From NCBI RefSeq assembly GCF_900207575.1, contig NZ_OAOQ01000001.1, positions 1 to 64,000 of the forward strand: a stretch of DNA of 64,000 bases. Direction: 5' to 3'. This document shows positions 8,245 through 18,400 of this stretch, one piece after another; the first letter of the stretch is position 1; every line of letters begins with the position of its first letter. Both the position numbers and the translations under genes were made by a program. The notes beneath the pieces are model-generated. The model searched no databases and had not been told where the DNA came from. It was given only the letters and a program-made list of their open reading frames with translations. The DNA comes from Cereibacter ovatus. Its GTDB lineage: Bacteria; Pseudomonadota; Alphaproteobacteria; Rhodobacterales; Rhodobacteraceae.

Positions 8245-8670
8245 ATGATCGAGCCGAGCGATGAAACCCTGTGCGCGATCCTGCGCGAAACCCGAACCAT
8301 CGCGCTGGTGGGCTGGTCGCCCAATCCCGACCGGCCAAGCCATGAGGTCGCGGCCTTCCTGAAGGCCAAGGGGTATCGGGTGATCCCGGTCAATCCGGGG
8401 CAGGCGGGACAACAGGCGCTGGGCGAGACGATTGCCCCCGATCTGGCGGCGCTTGCGGGCGAAGGGGTGGACATGGTCGACATCTTCCGCCGCACCGACC
8501 ATGTCCCGGCGGTGGTGCGCGAGGCGCTGGCGCATCTGCCGGCGCTGAAGACCATCTGGATGCAACTGGGCATCCGCCACGCAGGGGCCGCAGACGAAGC
8601 CGGAGCGCAAGGCGTCGCAGTGGTGCAGGACCGTTGCCCGGCGATCGAGATCCCGCGGCTTGGCCTTTAG
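8245..8670 (+). CDS. CoA-binding domain protein (YccU-like)
   Basis: 141 residues in a single Rossmann-type CoA-binding domain: IALVGWSPNPDRPSHEVAAF at about 18-37 (nucleotide loop), YRVIPVNPG around 44-52, and a C-terminal IWMQLGIRHAGAADEAGAQG. Proteins of this family bind CoA, but their cellular role is mostly unknown. The start was chosen because CGGAGG lies six bases before the ATG; upstream in-frame sequence is part of a terminator. It is convergent with hisE. Confidence 0.8.
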   Translation: MIEPSDETLCAILRETRTIALVGWSPNPDRPSHEVAAFLKAKGYRVIPVNPGQAGQQALGETIAPDLAALAGEGVDMVDIFRRTDHVPAVVREALAHLPALKTIWMQLGIRHAGAADEAGAQGVAVVQDRCPAIEIPRLGL

Positions 8671-8711
8671 CCGCGGCGGACGCCTTCGGCGCGATCCGCG
8701 ATCGTTCCGGT

Positions 8712-9023
8712 TCAGCCGCGGGCGGCCTTTTCGGCGACGCCCGAGGTGCCCTCGCGCCGTTCGAGTTCGGCTTTGACATCGGCAAGGCTGATGTCGCGGG
8801 CGGCCAGCATCACCAGCAAATGGTAAAGCACGTCGGCAGCTTCCGCGGTCAGCCGGGCACGGTCGCCTTTGACCGCCTCGATGATCGCCTCGACGGCTTC
8901 TTCACCGAATTTCTCGGCGCATTTCTCGGGGCCCTTGGCCAAAAGCTTGGCGGTCCAGGAACTGTCGGGGTCGGCACCGCGGCGCGACTCGATGGTGGCG
9001 GCAAGGCGGTCAAGGACGCTCAT
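8712..9023 (-). CDS. hisE: Phosphoribosyl-ATP diphosphatase
   Basis: 103 residues. It hydrolyses phosphoribosyl-ATP to phosphoribosyl-AMP in step two of histidine synthesis. The MazG-like metal-binding helices are visible: [18 protein letters not shown] and [17 protein letters not shown]. The first ATG (9023) overlaps the hisF stop as ATGA, so it is coupled to hisF as the last gene of hisA-hisF-hisE. The separate HisI cyclohydrolase is not in this window. Confidence 0.92.
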   Translation of the reverse strand: MSVLDRLAATIESRRGADPDSSWTAKLLAKGPEKCAEKFGEEAVEAIIEAVKGDRARLTAEAADVLYHLLVMLAARDISLADVKAELERREGTSGVAEKAARG

Positions 9024-9781
9024 GCCAGCCGCACCGGGATGCCGGCGGCAGCCATGTGGGCCTTGGCCTCGCCAATGGTGAATTCGCCGAAGTGGAAGAT
9101 CGAGGCGGCAAGGACGGCGCTGGCGCCACCCAGGGTGACGCCTTCCACCAGATGATCGAGTGTGCCGACCCCGCCCGATGCGATCACCGGGATCGGCACG
9201 GCGTCGGAAATCGCCCGCGTCAGGGGCAGGTTGAAGCCCGCCCGCGTGCCGTCGCGGTCCATCGAGGTGAGCAGGATCTCGCCCGCGCCGCGGCCTGCCA
9301 CCTCTCGGGCGAATTCCACGGCGTCGATGCCGGTGGCGCGGCGGCCGCCGTGGGTGAAGATCTCCCACCGGCCGGGGGCCACGGTCTTGGCGTCGATGGC
9401 CACGACGATGCACTGGCTGCCGAAGCGGTCGGCGGCCTCGGCCACCACGTCCGGGTTCGCGACGGCGGCCGAGTTGAAGCTGACCTTGTCGGCGCCGGCC
9501 AGCAGCAGGGCGCGCACGTCCTGATGGCTGCGCACGCCGCCGCCCACCGTCAGCGGCATGAAGCATTGTTCGGCCGTGCGGGTCACGAGGTCATACATCG
9601 TGCCACGGTTTTCGTGGGTGGCGTGGATGTCGAGGAAGCAGAGTTCATCGGCGCCGGCGGCGTCATAGGCGCGGGCGGCCTCGACCGGGTCGCCGGCGTC
9701 GCGCAGGTCGACGAAGTTCACGCCCTTGACCACGCGGCCGTCGGCCACGTCCAGGCAGGGGATGATGCGGGTCTTGAGCAT
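9020..9781 (-). CDS. hisF: Imidazole glycerol phosphate synthase, cyclase subunit
   Basis: 253 residues, a full-length TIM barrel. It uses ammonia from HisH to convert PRFAR to imidazole glycerol phosphate and AICAR. The catalytic Asp at residue 11 lies in [15 protein letters not shown], the second in VVAIDAKTV at about 130, and the phosphate-binding loop [15 protein letters not shown] is present. Its partner gene hisH lies 1.5 kb upstream on the same strand. The stop overlaps hisE; the 110-base gap to hisA contains a repeat element. Confidence 0.95.
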   Translation of the reverse strand: MLKTRIIPCLDVADGRVVKGVNFVDLRDAGDPVEAARAYDAAGADELCFLDIHATHENRGTMYDLVTRTAEQCFMPLTVGGGVRSHQDVRALLLAGADKVSFNSAAVANPDVVAEAADRFGSQCIVVAIDAKTVAPGRWEIFTHGGRRATGIDAVEFAREVAGRGAGEILLTSMDRDGTRAGFNLPLTRAISDAVPIPVIASGGVGTLDHLVEGVTLGGASAVLAASIFHFGEFTIGEAKAHMAAAGIPVRLA

Positions 9782-9828
9782 GGCGGGTCTCCTGCGGATG
9801 TCCTAGCGCCTTGGGCCGGGCGGGGGAA

Positions 9829-9890
9829 GGGGGCTCTGCCCCCTCGCCGCGGGCGCGGCTCACCCCCGGGATATTTGGGCCAGAATGAAA
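9829..9890 (+). repeat. Intergenic repeat copy A (hairpin plus conserved core)
   Basis: It lies between hisA and hisF. Reading the plus strand, GGGGGC-TCT-GCCCCC (9829-9843) is followed by a GC-rich spacer and then CCCCCGGG plus the core ATATTTGGGCCAGAATGA (ends about 9888). On the coding strand of hisA the order is stop codon, core, hairpin. The same core occurs near 14.78 and 49.41 kb. Confidence 0.8.
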
Positions 9891-9891
9891 G

Positions 9892-10611
9892 TCAGCCGCG
9901 CAGGGTTTCCAGGGCCCGGGCGAGGTCGATGGCGCCGTCGTAGAGTGCGCGGCCCGAGATGGCGCCGGCGATGGTGCCGATGTCACGCAGGGCGATCAGG
10001 TCGGCCATCGACGAGACGCCGCCCGAGGCGATCACCGGGATGGTGACGGCGCGGGCGAGGGCGTCGGTTGCCTCGATGTTGGGTCCGGCCATGGCGCCGT
10101 CGCGGTCGATGTCGGTGTAGATGATGGCGGCGACGCCGGCGTCTTCGAAGGATTTCGCAAGGTCGGTGGCCATGACGTCGGTTTCGGTGGCCCAGCCCTT
10201 GGTGGCGACGCGGCCCTTGCGGGCGTCGATGCCGACTGCGACGCGGCCGGGGAAGGTGCGGGCGGCGTCACGCACGAGGGTGGGATTTTCCACCGCGACG
10301 GTGCCGAGGATGACGCGGGCGAGGCCCTTTGTCAGCCACATTTCGATGGTGGCCATGTCGCGGATGCCGCCGCCGAGCTGGGCGGGGACGGTGAGGCGCG
10401 CAAGGATCGCCTCGACCGCGGCGCCGTTCACCGGGTGGCCGGCGAAGGCGCCGTTGAGGTCGACGAGGTGGACCCATTCGCAGCCCGCGGCTTCGAAGCG
10501 GGCGGCCTGGGCGGCGGGGTCATCGCCGAACACGGTTGCGGCCTCCATTTCGCCGCGCAGCAGGCGGACGCACTGGCCGTCCTTCAGGTCGATGGCGGGG
10601 TAGAGGATCAT
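9892..10611 (-). CDS. hisA: Phosphoribosylformimino-5-aminoimidazole carboxamide ribotide isomerase
   Basis: 239 residues. The isomerase opens the ProFAR ribose ring to give PRFAR, the substrate of HisF/HisH. It is a TIM barrel with catalytic Asp8 in [15 protein letters not shown], the second Asp in [10 protein letters not shown] near 130, and duplicated phosphate loops [12 protein letters not shown] and [12 protein letters not shown]. The start is the ATG at 10611, giving the standard N-terminus [12 protein letters not shown]; the open frame continues upstream without meaning. A plus-strand gene separates it from hisH, so it needs its own promoter in 10612-10755. Confidence 0.95.
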   Translation of the reverse strand: MILYPAIDLKDGQCVRLLRGEMEAATVFGDDPAAQAARFEAAGCEWVHLVDLNGAFAGHPVNGAAVEAILARLTVPAQLGGGIRDMATIEMWLTKGLARVILGTVAVENPTLVRDAARTFPGRVAVGIDARKGRVATKGWATETDVMATDLAKSFEDAGVAAIIYTDIDRDGAMAGPNIEATDALARAVTIPVIASGGVSSMADLIALRDIGTIAGAISGRALYDGAIDLARALETLRG

Positions 10612-10755
10612 GGGTGCTCTCCGGGTTCGGTTCGCGTGGCTTCTGGCACGGGACGGGGCGGTTGCCAAGAACCCGCGCGGACCTGACGTCAGGCTTGCGT
10701 GCGGGGGGTGGGCGCTGCGATGATTTGTCTTGTCGTGGACGGGGGAGGGTTGGCG

Positions 10756-11136
10756 ATGAAGGCTGTGCTTTTGGCGGTGGGGCTGGGGCTGGTGGCGGGG
10801 GCGGCGCTGGCCGATCCGGTGGTGGGGGTCTGGCAGACCGAGGTGGACGAGGGCGCCTATGCCCATGTCACCATGGCGCCGTGCGGGGCGAAGATCTGCG
10901 GCACGCTGACCCGGACGTTCAATGCCGACGGCGAATACAGATCGCCCAATCTGGGCAAGGCTCTGGTCTGGGACATGGTGCCTGGGGGCGATGGCAGCTA
11001 TGGCGAGGGCAAGGTCTGGCAGCCGTCGAGCGGCAAGGTCTACCGCTCGAAGATGCAGTTGCAGGGAAGTCGGCTGAAGGTGTCCGGTTGTGTCGGGCCG
11101 TTCTGCCGCGGTCAGGTCTGGAGTCGGCTGCGCTGA
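10756..11136 (+). CDS. DUF2147 family secreted protein
   Basis: 126 residues with a signal peptide at 1-20 ([19 protein letters not shown], cleavage after ALA). The DUF2147 pattern follows: [14 protein letters not shown], then CGAKICGTL and [20 protein letters not shown]. Four cysteines in the mature part could form disulfides in the periplasm. DUF2147 proteins are small secreted beta proteins of unknown function. It lies on the opposite strand between hisH and hisA, so it interrupts the histidine cluster rather than joining it. Confidence 0.75.
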   Translation: MKAVLLAVGLGLVAGAALADPVVGVWQTEVDEGAYAHVTMAPCGAKICGTLTRTFNADGEYRSPNLGKALVWDMVPGGDGSYGEGKVWQPSSGKVYRSKMQLQGSRLKVSGCVGPFCRGQVWSRLR

Positions 11137-11230
11137 CGCGGCTGTTCTGCCGATCGGCGGGGCCTTGTCCTGAGGCGGGGGCTTGTGCGGCGGACGGGTG
11201 CTGCGCAGCCCGGCGGGGGGCAGGGCTGCG

Positions 11231-11866
11231 TCAGGGGGTCCAGCGCAGGAAGTTGGCGATCAGCCGCAGGCCGGTCTTCTGGCTTTTTTCCGGGTGGAAC
11301 TGGGTGCCGACCATGGTTTCGCGCCCGACGATGGCGGTGATGGCCGCGCCGTAATCGACGTGGGCCAGCCGGTCGGCGTCGTGCTTGACCCGGAAATGAT
11401 AGGAATGGACGAAATAGGCGTGATCGCCGGTCGCGATCCCTTCCAGAACCGGGTGGGGGTGGTCCACTGTCAGGTCGTTCCAGCCCATATGCGGCACTTT
11501 CAGGTGGCCTTCGGGTTCGATGCGGACCACCTCGCCCTCGATCCAGCCGAAGCCGGGGGTTTCCTGATATTCAAGGCCGCGGCTCGCCATCATCTGCATC
11601 CCGACGCAGATGCCAAGGAACGGGCGGGCCTTTGCCGTCACTGCTTCCTCGATCGCTTCCGACAGACCGCCGTAGCTGCCCAGTGCCCGGCGGCAGGCGG
11701 GAAAGGCGCCATCGCCCGGCAGCACGATGCGGTCGGCGCGGGCCACGTCTTCGGGTTTGCCCGAAACAAGGACGGTGCCGCCGCCCACTTCGGTCGCCAT
11801 GCGCTGGAACGCCTTTTCCGCCGAATGCAGGTTGCCGCTGTCGTAATCGACCAGAACCGTCAGCAT
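11231..11866 (-). CDS. hisH: Imidazole glycerol phosphate synthase, glutaminase subunit
   Basis: 211 residues, a class I glutamine amidotransferase that feeds ammonia to HisF. The nucleophile Cys is in [14 protein letters not shown] (about residue 84) and the His/Glu of the triad in [13 protein letters not shown] near the C-terminus. I take the ATG at 11866, which shares one base with the hisB stop; a GTG one codon upstream (11869) is equally compatible with coupling. Co-transcribed with hisB. Confidence 0.93.
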   Translation of the reverse strand: MLTVLVDYDSGNLHSAEKAFQRMATEVGGGTVLVSGKPEDVARADRIVLPGDGAFPACRRALGSYGGLSEAIEEAVTAKARPFLGICVGMQMMASRGLEYQETPGFGWIEGEVVRIEPEGHLKVPHMGWNDLTVDHPHPVLEGIATGDHAYFVHSYHFRVKHDADRLAHVDYGAAITAIVGRETMVGTQFHPEKSQKTGLRLIANFLRWTP

Positions 11867-12453
11867 CACAGCATCCCCTTGGTGGACGGAATGGCATCCG
11901 CGCGGCGCGGGTCGGGTTCCACCGCTTCGCGCAGGGCCCGCGCCACAGCCTTGAAGGCGGCCTCGGCGATGTGGTGACTGTTCAGCCCGTGCAGCATGTC
12001 GATATGCAGCGTGATGCCGCCATGGGTGGACAGCGCCTGAAAGAATTCACGCACCAGTTCGGTGTCGAAGCTGCCGATCTTCTGGGTGGGAAAGGGCAGG
12101 TTGCAGATCAGCCACGGCCGGCCCGACAGGTCCAGCGCCGCGCGCACAAGGGTGTCGTCCATCGCCAGATGGAAACTGCCATAGCGGCGGATGCCGCGCT
12201 TGTCGCCAAGGGCCTGCGTCAGCGCCTGACCAAGGGCTATGCCGCAATCCTCGACCGTGTGGTGGTCGTCGATATGCAGATCCCCTTCGCACCGCAGGGT
12301 GATGTCGATCAGCGAATGGCGGGCCAACTGGTCCAGCATGTGGTCGAAGAAGCCCACGCCGGTCTTGACGTCATAGACCCCGGTGCCGTCGAGGTTCACG
12401 GCGACGCTGATCCGGGTTTCGGCGGTCTGGCGAGTGATCTCGGCCTTGCGCAT
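11866..12453 (-). CDS. hisB: Imidazoleglycerol-phosphate dehydratase
   Basis: 195 residues, monofunctional (no phosphatase domain, as usual outside enterobacteria). It dehydrates imidazole glycerol phosphate to imidazole acetol phosphate. The Mn-binding motifs are present: [30 protein letters not shown] and [15 protein letters not shown]. The start is the ATG at 12453, giving [17 protein letters not shown]; longer open frame upstream is noncoding. It is the first gene of a hisB-hisH unit, divergent from the EF-G-like gene; the 237-base gap shows no clear leader peptide or attenuator. Confidence 0.93.
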   Translation of the reverse strand: MRKAEITRQTAETRISVAVNLDGTGVYDVKTGVGFFDHMLDQLARHSLIDITLRCEGDLHIDDHHTVEDCGIALGQALTQALGDKRGIRRYGSFHLAMDDTLVRAALDLSGRPWLICNLPFPTQKIGSFDTELVREFFQALSTHGGITLHIDMLHGLNSHHIAEAAFKAVARALREAVEPDPRRADAIPSTKGML

Positions 12454-12690
12454 GGGCGGCTCCTTTGCACTTGCCCGCCTTATAGGAAGTTGCGCCGGCG
12501 GTGGGAAGGCCATGGCTTCGGGCGGATTCCATTGATTCATGTCAAGGCGGCCGGGGCAGGGCGGGTGGAGCAATTCGGTCAGGCAGGACCACGCAAGGCT
12601 GGTCAGCTGTCCGGCAAAGCCGCACACTGCGCCGGAGAGGGGTGTTTGCGGACCTCTCTGCCCCCCGATTGTGCGATGGGAGAACGATCC

Positions 12691-14703
12691 ATGAGCCATC
12701 AACCATCAGGCCCACGCTGCGCCGCACTGGTCGGCAGCTATACCTGCGGCAAGACGACCCTTCTTGAGGATCTTCTGTTTGCCGCAGGTGCCATCGACCG
12801 GCGCGGCGCCGTGAGGGACGGCAATACCGTGGGCGATGCCGCCCCCGAGGCGCGGGCGCGCCAGATGAGCACCGAACTGTCGGTGGCGAATTTCGACTAT
12901 CTGGGCGAGAGCTGGTCGCTGATCGACTGCCCCGGCTCGGTCGAGCTGACCTATGACGCGCAATGCGCGATGATGGTGGCCGACATCGTGGTGGTCGTGG
13001 CCGAGCCGATGCCGGAACGCGCGGTGACGCTGTCGCCGATCCTGCGGTTTCTGGATGACCGCAACATCCCGCACCTGATCTATATCAACAAGATGGACCT
13101 GCCCGAGGCCACCGCCCGCGGCACCTTCGAGGCGTTGCAGGCGGTGTCGTCGCGGCCCTTGGTGCTGCGCGAGATCCCGATCCGCGACGGGGCGGGCAAG
13201 GTCACCGGCATGGTCGATCTGGTCAGCGAACGGGCGTGGCGCTGGAACCCGCACAAGCCGTCGGATCTGGTAGCGATGCCCGATGCGCTGAAGGACGAGG
13301 AAGGCGAGGCGCGGGCCGGGATGCTTGAGGCGCTGGCCGATTTCGACGACGGGTTGATGGCGGAACTGCTGGAAGATGTGGTGCCCTCGACCGACGAGAT
13401 CTACGCCAGCCTGACGCGGGATCTGCAAAAGGATCTGATCGTGCCGGTGTTCTTCGGCTCGGCCGAGAACGAGAACGGCATCCGGCGGCTGCTGAAGGCG
13501 CTGCGCCACGATGCGCCGGGGGTCGAGGCGACGGCCGACCGGCTGGGGATCGCCCCCGAGGGCACGATGGCGCAGGTGTTCCGCACAGTCTATGTCGGGC
13601 AGTCGGGCAAGATGTCGCTGGTCCGGGTCTGGTCGGGCGAGCTGCGCGACGGGATGACGCTGGGGCAGGACCGGGTCGGGTCGGTCAATGCGCTGATGGG
13701 GCGCAAGACCACGCCGAAGGGGGTGGCGGTCGCGGGCGAGGTCGTCTCGCTTGGCCGGATGGCGGGGGCTGCGACGGGCGATCTGCTGACCGCGCAGGGC
13801 GTGGCTGAGGCCGACTGGCCTGCACCGCCCGACCCGCTTCATGCGCTGGCGATCCGGGCCGAGAAGCAGGCCGACGATGTGAAGCTGGCGGCGGCGCTGG
13901 CGCGGCTGGCAGAGGAAGATCCGTCGATCTCGTCGGCGCATCTGGCCGAGACCGGGGAACTGGTGTTGCGCGGGCAGGGCGAGATGCAGTTGCAGATCGC
14001 GCTGTCGCGGATGAAGAACGAATACGGGCTGGCCGTGGTGGCGACAAAGCCCGCGGTTCCCTATCGCGAGACGATCACCACGCCGGCCTCGATCCATGCG
14101 CGGCACAAGAAGCAGTCGGGCGGGCATGGCGAATTTGCCGATGTCCATCTGGAAATCCGGCCGCAGCCGCGCGGCGACGGTTTCGTCTTTGGCGACCGGA
14201 TCACCGGCGGCGTGGTGCCGAAGAACTATATTCCCGCGGTCGAGAAGGGGGTGCAGTCCTATCTGGCGAAGGGGCCACTGGGCCATACCGTCGTCGATAT
14301 CGCGGTGACGCTGACCGACGGCAGCTATCACACCGTCGACAGCTCCGACATGGCGTTCCAGAAGGCGGCGCAGAAGGCGATGTCCGAGGCGATGCCGGGC
14401 TGCGGCCCGGTGTTGCTGGAGCCGGTGCTGGCGGTGACGGTTTCGGTTCCGTCCGAGTTCACGCCGCGCGTGCAGCGTATCGTGACTGGGCGGCGTGGGC
14501 AGTTGCTGGGATTTGACGCCAAGGCCGGCTGGCCGGGCTGGGACGAGGTGCAGGCGCTGATCCCGCAGGGCGAGATGGACGGGCTGATCGTCGAGATCCG
14601 CTCGCAGAGCCTTGGGGTGGGAACCTATGCCTGCCGGTTCGACCATTTGCAGGAGTTGCATGGTCGCGAGGCCGAGCGCGTTCTGGCGGCGCAGGGCGGC
14701 TGA
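12691..14703 (+). CDS. Elongation factor G-like protein (EF-G paralogue)
   Basis: 670 residues with EF-G domain order: GTPase, domain II (about 290-370), domains III-V (for example [22 protein letters not shown] and the late [20 protein letters not shown]). The GTPase motifs are altered. The P-loop is GSYTCGKTT at 15-23. The switch II motif is DCPGS at 79-83 where EF-G has DTPGH, so the catalytic His is replaced by Ser. NKMD at 133-136 is intact. It is therefore a divergent paralogue and not the housekeeping translocase; its role is unknown. The start ATG is the first that gives a normal N-terminus ([15 protein letters not shown]). It is a lone gene with no ribosomal-protein neighbours. Confidence 0.8.
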   Translation: MSHQPSGPRCAALVGSYTCGKTTLLEDLLFAAGAIDRRGAVRDGNTVGDAAPEARARQMSTELSVANFDYLGESWSLIDCPGSVELTYDAQCAMMVADIVVVVAEPMPERAVTLSPILRFLDDRNIPHLIYINKMDLPEATARGTFEALQAVSSRPLVLREIPIRDGAGKVTGMVDLVSERAWRWNPHKPSDLVAMPDALKDEEGEARAGMLEALADFDDGLMAELLEDVVPSTDEIYASLTRDLQKDLIVPVFFGSAENENGIRRLLKALRHDAPGVEATADRLGIAPEGTMAQVFRTVYVGQSGKMSLVRVWSGELRDGMTLGQDRVGSVNALMGRKTTPKGVAVAGEVVSLGRMAGAATGDLLTAQGVAEADWPAPPDPLHALAIRAEKQADDVKLAAALARLAEEDPSISSAHLAETGELVLRGQGEMQLQIALSRMKNEYGLAVVATKPAVPYRETITTPASIHARHKKQSGGHGEFADVHLEIRPQPRGDGFVFGDRITGGVVPKNYIPAVEKGVQSYLAKGPLGHTVVDIAVTLTDGSYHTVDSSDMAFQKAAQKAMSEAMPGCGPVLLEPVLAVTVSVPSEFTPRVQRIVTGRRGQLLGFDAKAGWPGWDEVQALIPQGEMDGLIVEIRSQSLGVGTYACRFDHLQELHGREAERVLAAQGG

Positions 14704-14744
14704 GGTCTGCCCTGTCCGGGGCCGGTGCCTGAGGCCGGCGTTGC

Positions 14745-14800
14745 GCGGGGGGCTTCACGCCCCCCGCACCCCCCGTGGGATATTTGGGCCAGAATGAAAG
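14745..14800 (+). repeat. Intergenic repeat copy B (hairpin plus conserved core)
   Basis: It lies between the convergent EF-G-like and putR genes. The hairpin GCGGGGGGC-TTCAC-GCCCCCCGC (14745-14767) is followed by CCCCCCGTGGG and the core ATATTTGGGCCAGAATGA (to about 14797). Relative to putR the order is again gene end, core, hairpin. Confidence 0.8.
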
Positions 14801-14836
14801 GGGGAGGGTAAGGCGATCGGCGCCTTGGCTTGGGGG

Positions 14837-15298
14837 TCAGCCCCTTGTTTCCTTGACCGATTCCATGGCGACGTGGGTCGAGGTCGAGGCGACATGGGGC
14901 AGGGTCGAGAGTTTTTCGCCCAGCGTGCGGCGATAGTCGTGGATGTCGGCGGTGCGCACTTTCAGCAGATAGTCGAACCGGCTGGCGATCATGTGGCATT
15001 CCTCGACTTCGGGGATGGCGCGGACGGCGCGGTTGAAGGCTTGCAGGGCGGCTTCGCGGGTGTCCGAGAGTTTCACCTCGACGAAGGCGACATGGGCGAG
15101 GCCCATGCGGATCGGATCGATCCGGGCGCCGTAACCGGTGATGACGCCTTGCGATTCGAGCCGTTTCATCCGCGCCTGTGTGGGCGATTTCGTCAGGCCG
15201 ATGCGGCGGGCGAGTTCGGTGGCGCTGATCCGGCCGTCGGCGGCAAGGACGCGCAGGATCGCGTGGTCGAACCGGTCGAGGGGGGGATCTGTTTGCAC
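14837..15298 (-). CDS. putR: Lrp/AsnC family regulator of proline utilisation (PutR)
   Basis: 153 residues. An N-terminal winged helix (about 8-60: DRFDHAILRVLAADGRISAT, LTKSPTQARMKRLESQGVI) is followed by the RAM effector domain from about 70. It is divergent from putA with 105 bases between the start codons, the standard arrangement of alphaproteobacterial PutR, which activates putA in response to proline. The intergenic region should contain its binding sites, but no unmistakable inverted repeat was found. Confidence 0.85.
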   Translation of the reverse strand: MQTDPPLDRFDHAILRVLAADGRISATELARRIGLTKSPTQARMKRLESQGVITGYGARIDPIRMGLAHVAFVEVKLSDTREAALQAFNRAVRAIPEVEECHMIASRFDYLLKVRTADIHDYRRTLGEKLSTLPHVASTSTHVAMESVKETRG

Positions 15299-15403
15299 TG
15301 TCAGATGCCTTGATTATGGCCGATTTGGCTGTCTTCTGGAGATAAACGGGACAAACGGCTGAGGGTTACCCTGTATCATAGGCCAAACAGGAGTTTGTCG
15401 TCC

Positions 15404-18400
15404 ATGCTTGCCGCCCCTTGTCTTCCTGCGGATGAAACCGCGCTTGTCGTCCGTCTGATTGCCGAGGCCGCGCTTGATCCCGCGGCGCGTGCCCGGATCG
15501 TTGCCCGTGGTGCCGATCTGGTGCGGCGTATCCGGCAGACCACGAAGCCCGGGCTGATGGAGGGGTTTCTGGCCGAATATGGTCTGTCCACCGACGAGGG
15601 CATTGCGCTGATGTGTCTGGCCGAGGCGCTGTTGCGGGTGCCCGACGCCGAGACGATGGATGCGTTGATCGAGGACAAGATCGCGCCTTCGGACTGGAAC
15701 CGGCATCTGGGGCGGTCGGCGTCCAGTCTGGTCAATGCCTCGACCTGGGCGTTGATGCTGACGGGCAAGGTTCTGGACGAGCGCGAGCCGGGGGTGGCGG
15801 GCCATCTGCGCGGTCTTGTGAAGCGTCTGGGCGAGCCGGTGATCCGTGCGGCCGTCGCCCGGGCGATGAAGGAGATGGGCCGCCAGTTCGTGCTGGGCGA
15901 GACGATCGAGGCCGCGATGGCCCGCGCGGCCGAGCTTGAGGCGCGCGGCTATACCTACAGCTATGACATGCTGGGCGAGGCGGCGCGGACCGAAGCCGAT
16001 GCGCGGCGCTATCATCTGGCCTATTCGCGGGCGATCACCGCCATTGCCGGGGCGGCGCGGTCGCGTGATATCCGCGACAATCCGGGGATCTCGGTCAAGC
16101 TGTCGGCGCTGCATCCGCGCTATGAGGTGGCCAAGGATGCGCGGGTGATGGCCGAACTGGTGCCGCGGGTGAAGGCGTTGGCGGGGTTGGCGCGGGCGGC
16201 GGGGCTGGGTTTCAACATCGATGCCGAAGAGGCCGATCGGCTGGACCTGTCGCTTCGGGTGATCGAGGCCGCGCTGGAGGAGCCGTCTCTGGCGGGCTGG
16301 GACGGGTTCGGCGTGGTGGTGCAGGCTTATGGCCGCCGTGCGGGTTGGGTGCTTGACCGGCTTTACGCGCTGGCCACGCGGCTGGATCGGCGGATCATGG
16401 TCCGGTTGGTCAAGGGTGCCTATTGGGATGGCGAGGTGAAGCGCGCGCAGGTGTTGGGGCTGGCGGATTTCCCGGTCTTTACCCGCAAGCAGGCGACCGA
16501 CGTCAGCTATGTCGCCAATGCGCGCAAGCTGTTCGGGATGACCGACCGGATCTATCCGCAGTTTGCCACCCACAATGCCCATACTGTCGCCGCGATCCTG
16601 GACATGGCCGGGGGCCGCCCGTTCGAGTTCCAGCGCCTGCATGGCATGGGCGAGCGGCTGCACGATCTGGTCAAGGCCGAGGAAACCACCCGCTGCCGGA
16701 TCTATGCCCCCGTGGGGGCGCATCGCGATCTGCTGGCCTATCTGGTGCGTCGGCTGCTGGAAAACGGCGCGAATTCCAGTTTTGTCAATCAGATCGTCGA
16801 TGAGGGTGTTCCGCCCGATGTGGTGGCCGCCTGCCCCCTGACCGCGATGGAGGCGGCGCCGGGCGCCAATCCCGCGCTGCGCACGGGGGCCGGGCTGTTC
16901 GACGGTCGGCAGAACGCGCGCGGCTTCGATCTGACCGACGCGGCCGATCTGGCGCGGATCGAGGCCGCGCGCGGGCCGCACCGCGGGGCGATTCTGGATG
17001 CGCGGCCGCTTTTGGCGGGCTCGCTTGCGGGGGGGCTGCGGGTGGGGGTGTGCAATCCCGCCGATGGCAGCCGGGTCGGCAATGTCGTGCCCGCCACCCC
17101 GCCCGATGTCGAAACCGCGCTGCATTACGCCCTGCCGTGGGAGGCCCTGCCCGAGGACCGCGCCGAGGTGTTGCGCCGGGCCGCTGACCTGTTCGAAGCC
17201 GATTTCGGCGCGATCTTCGCGCTTCTGGCGCGCGAGGCCGGCAAGACCCTGCCCGATGCGGTGGGCGAATTGCGCGAGGCGGTGGATTTTCTGCGCTATT
17301 ACGCTGCCGAAGGCGAAGGGCTTCGGGCCGTGCCTCTGGGCACCGTGGTCTGCATCAGCCCGTGGAACTTTCCCCTTGCGATCTTTACCGGCCAGATCGC
17401 GGCGGCGCTGATGGCGGGCAATGCGGTGGTGGCCAAGCCCGCCGAACAGACGCCGCTGATCGCGGCCCATGCGGTCGATCTGCTGCATCGCGCGGGCGTG
17501 CCGATGACGGCGCTGCAACTGCTGCCGGGCGAGGGCGCGACGGTGGGCGCGGCGCTGACGCGCGATCCGCGGGTGGGGGGCGTGGCCTTTACCGGCTCGA
17601 CCGAAACCGCACTGGCGATCCGGCGGGCGATGGCAGATCACCTTGATCCCGCGGCACCACTGATTGCCGAGACCGGCGGGCTGAACGCGATGATCGTCGA
17701 TTCGACCGCGCTGCCGGAACAGGCGGTGCGCGACATTCTGGCCTCTGGCTTTCAGTCGGCAGGGCAACGCTGTTCGGCGCTGCGCTGCCTGTATCTGCAA
17801 GAGGATGTGGCCGAAACCGTGCTGGACATGCTGTTTGGCGCGATGGACGAACTGGCGCTGGGCGATCCGTGGGATCTGGCGACCGATGTGGGCCCGGTGA
17901 TCGATGCCGAGGCGCAGGGCACGATCCGCGACTGGATCGCTGCGGCCCGCGCCAAGGGCCGGGTGCTGAAGGAACTGCCGGCGCCCGCGGGGGGCACCTT
18001 CGTCGGCCCCACCGTGATCCGCGTGGACGGTATCGCCGGGATGGGGCGAGAGATCTTCGGCCCGGTGCTGCATGTTGCAACCTTCCGCGCCGCCGAGCTT
18101 GACCGGGTGATCCATGAGATCGACGCCACCGGCTATGGGCTGACCTTCGGTCTGCACAGCCGCATCGACGACCGCGTGCAGCACATCGTCGAGCGGCTGC
18201 GCGTCGGCAACATCTATGTCAACCGCAACCAGATCGGTGCGGTGGTGGGCAGCCAGCCCTTTGGCGGCGAGGGCCTGTCGGGCACCGGGCCGAAGGCGGG
18301 CGGGCCGGCCTATCTGGCGCGGTTCTGCGCCCGGCCCGCGCCCCTGACCGAGGCGGATGGCGCCAGCACGTCCGAGGCGGCGGTTCAGGCCGCGCTGGAT

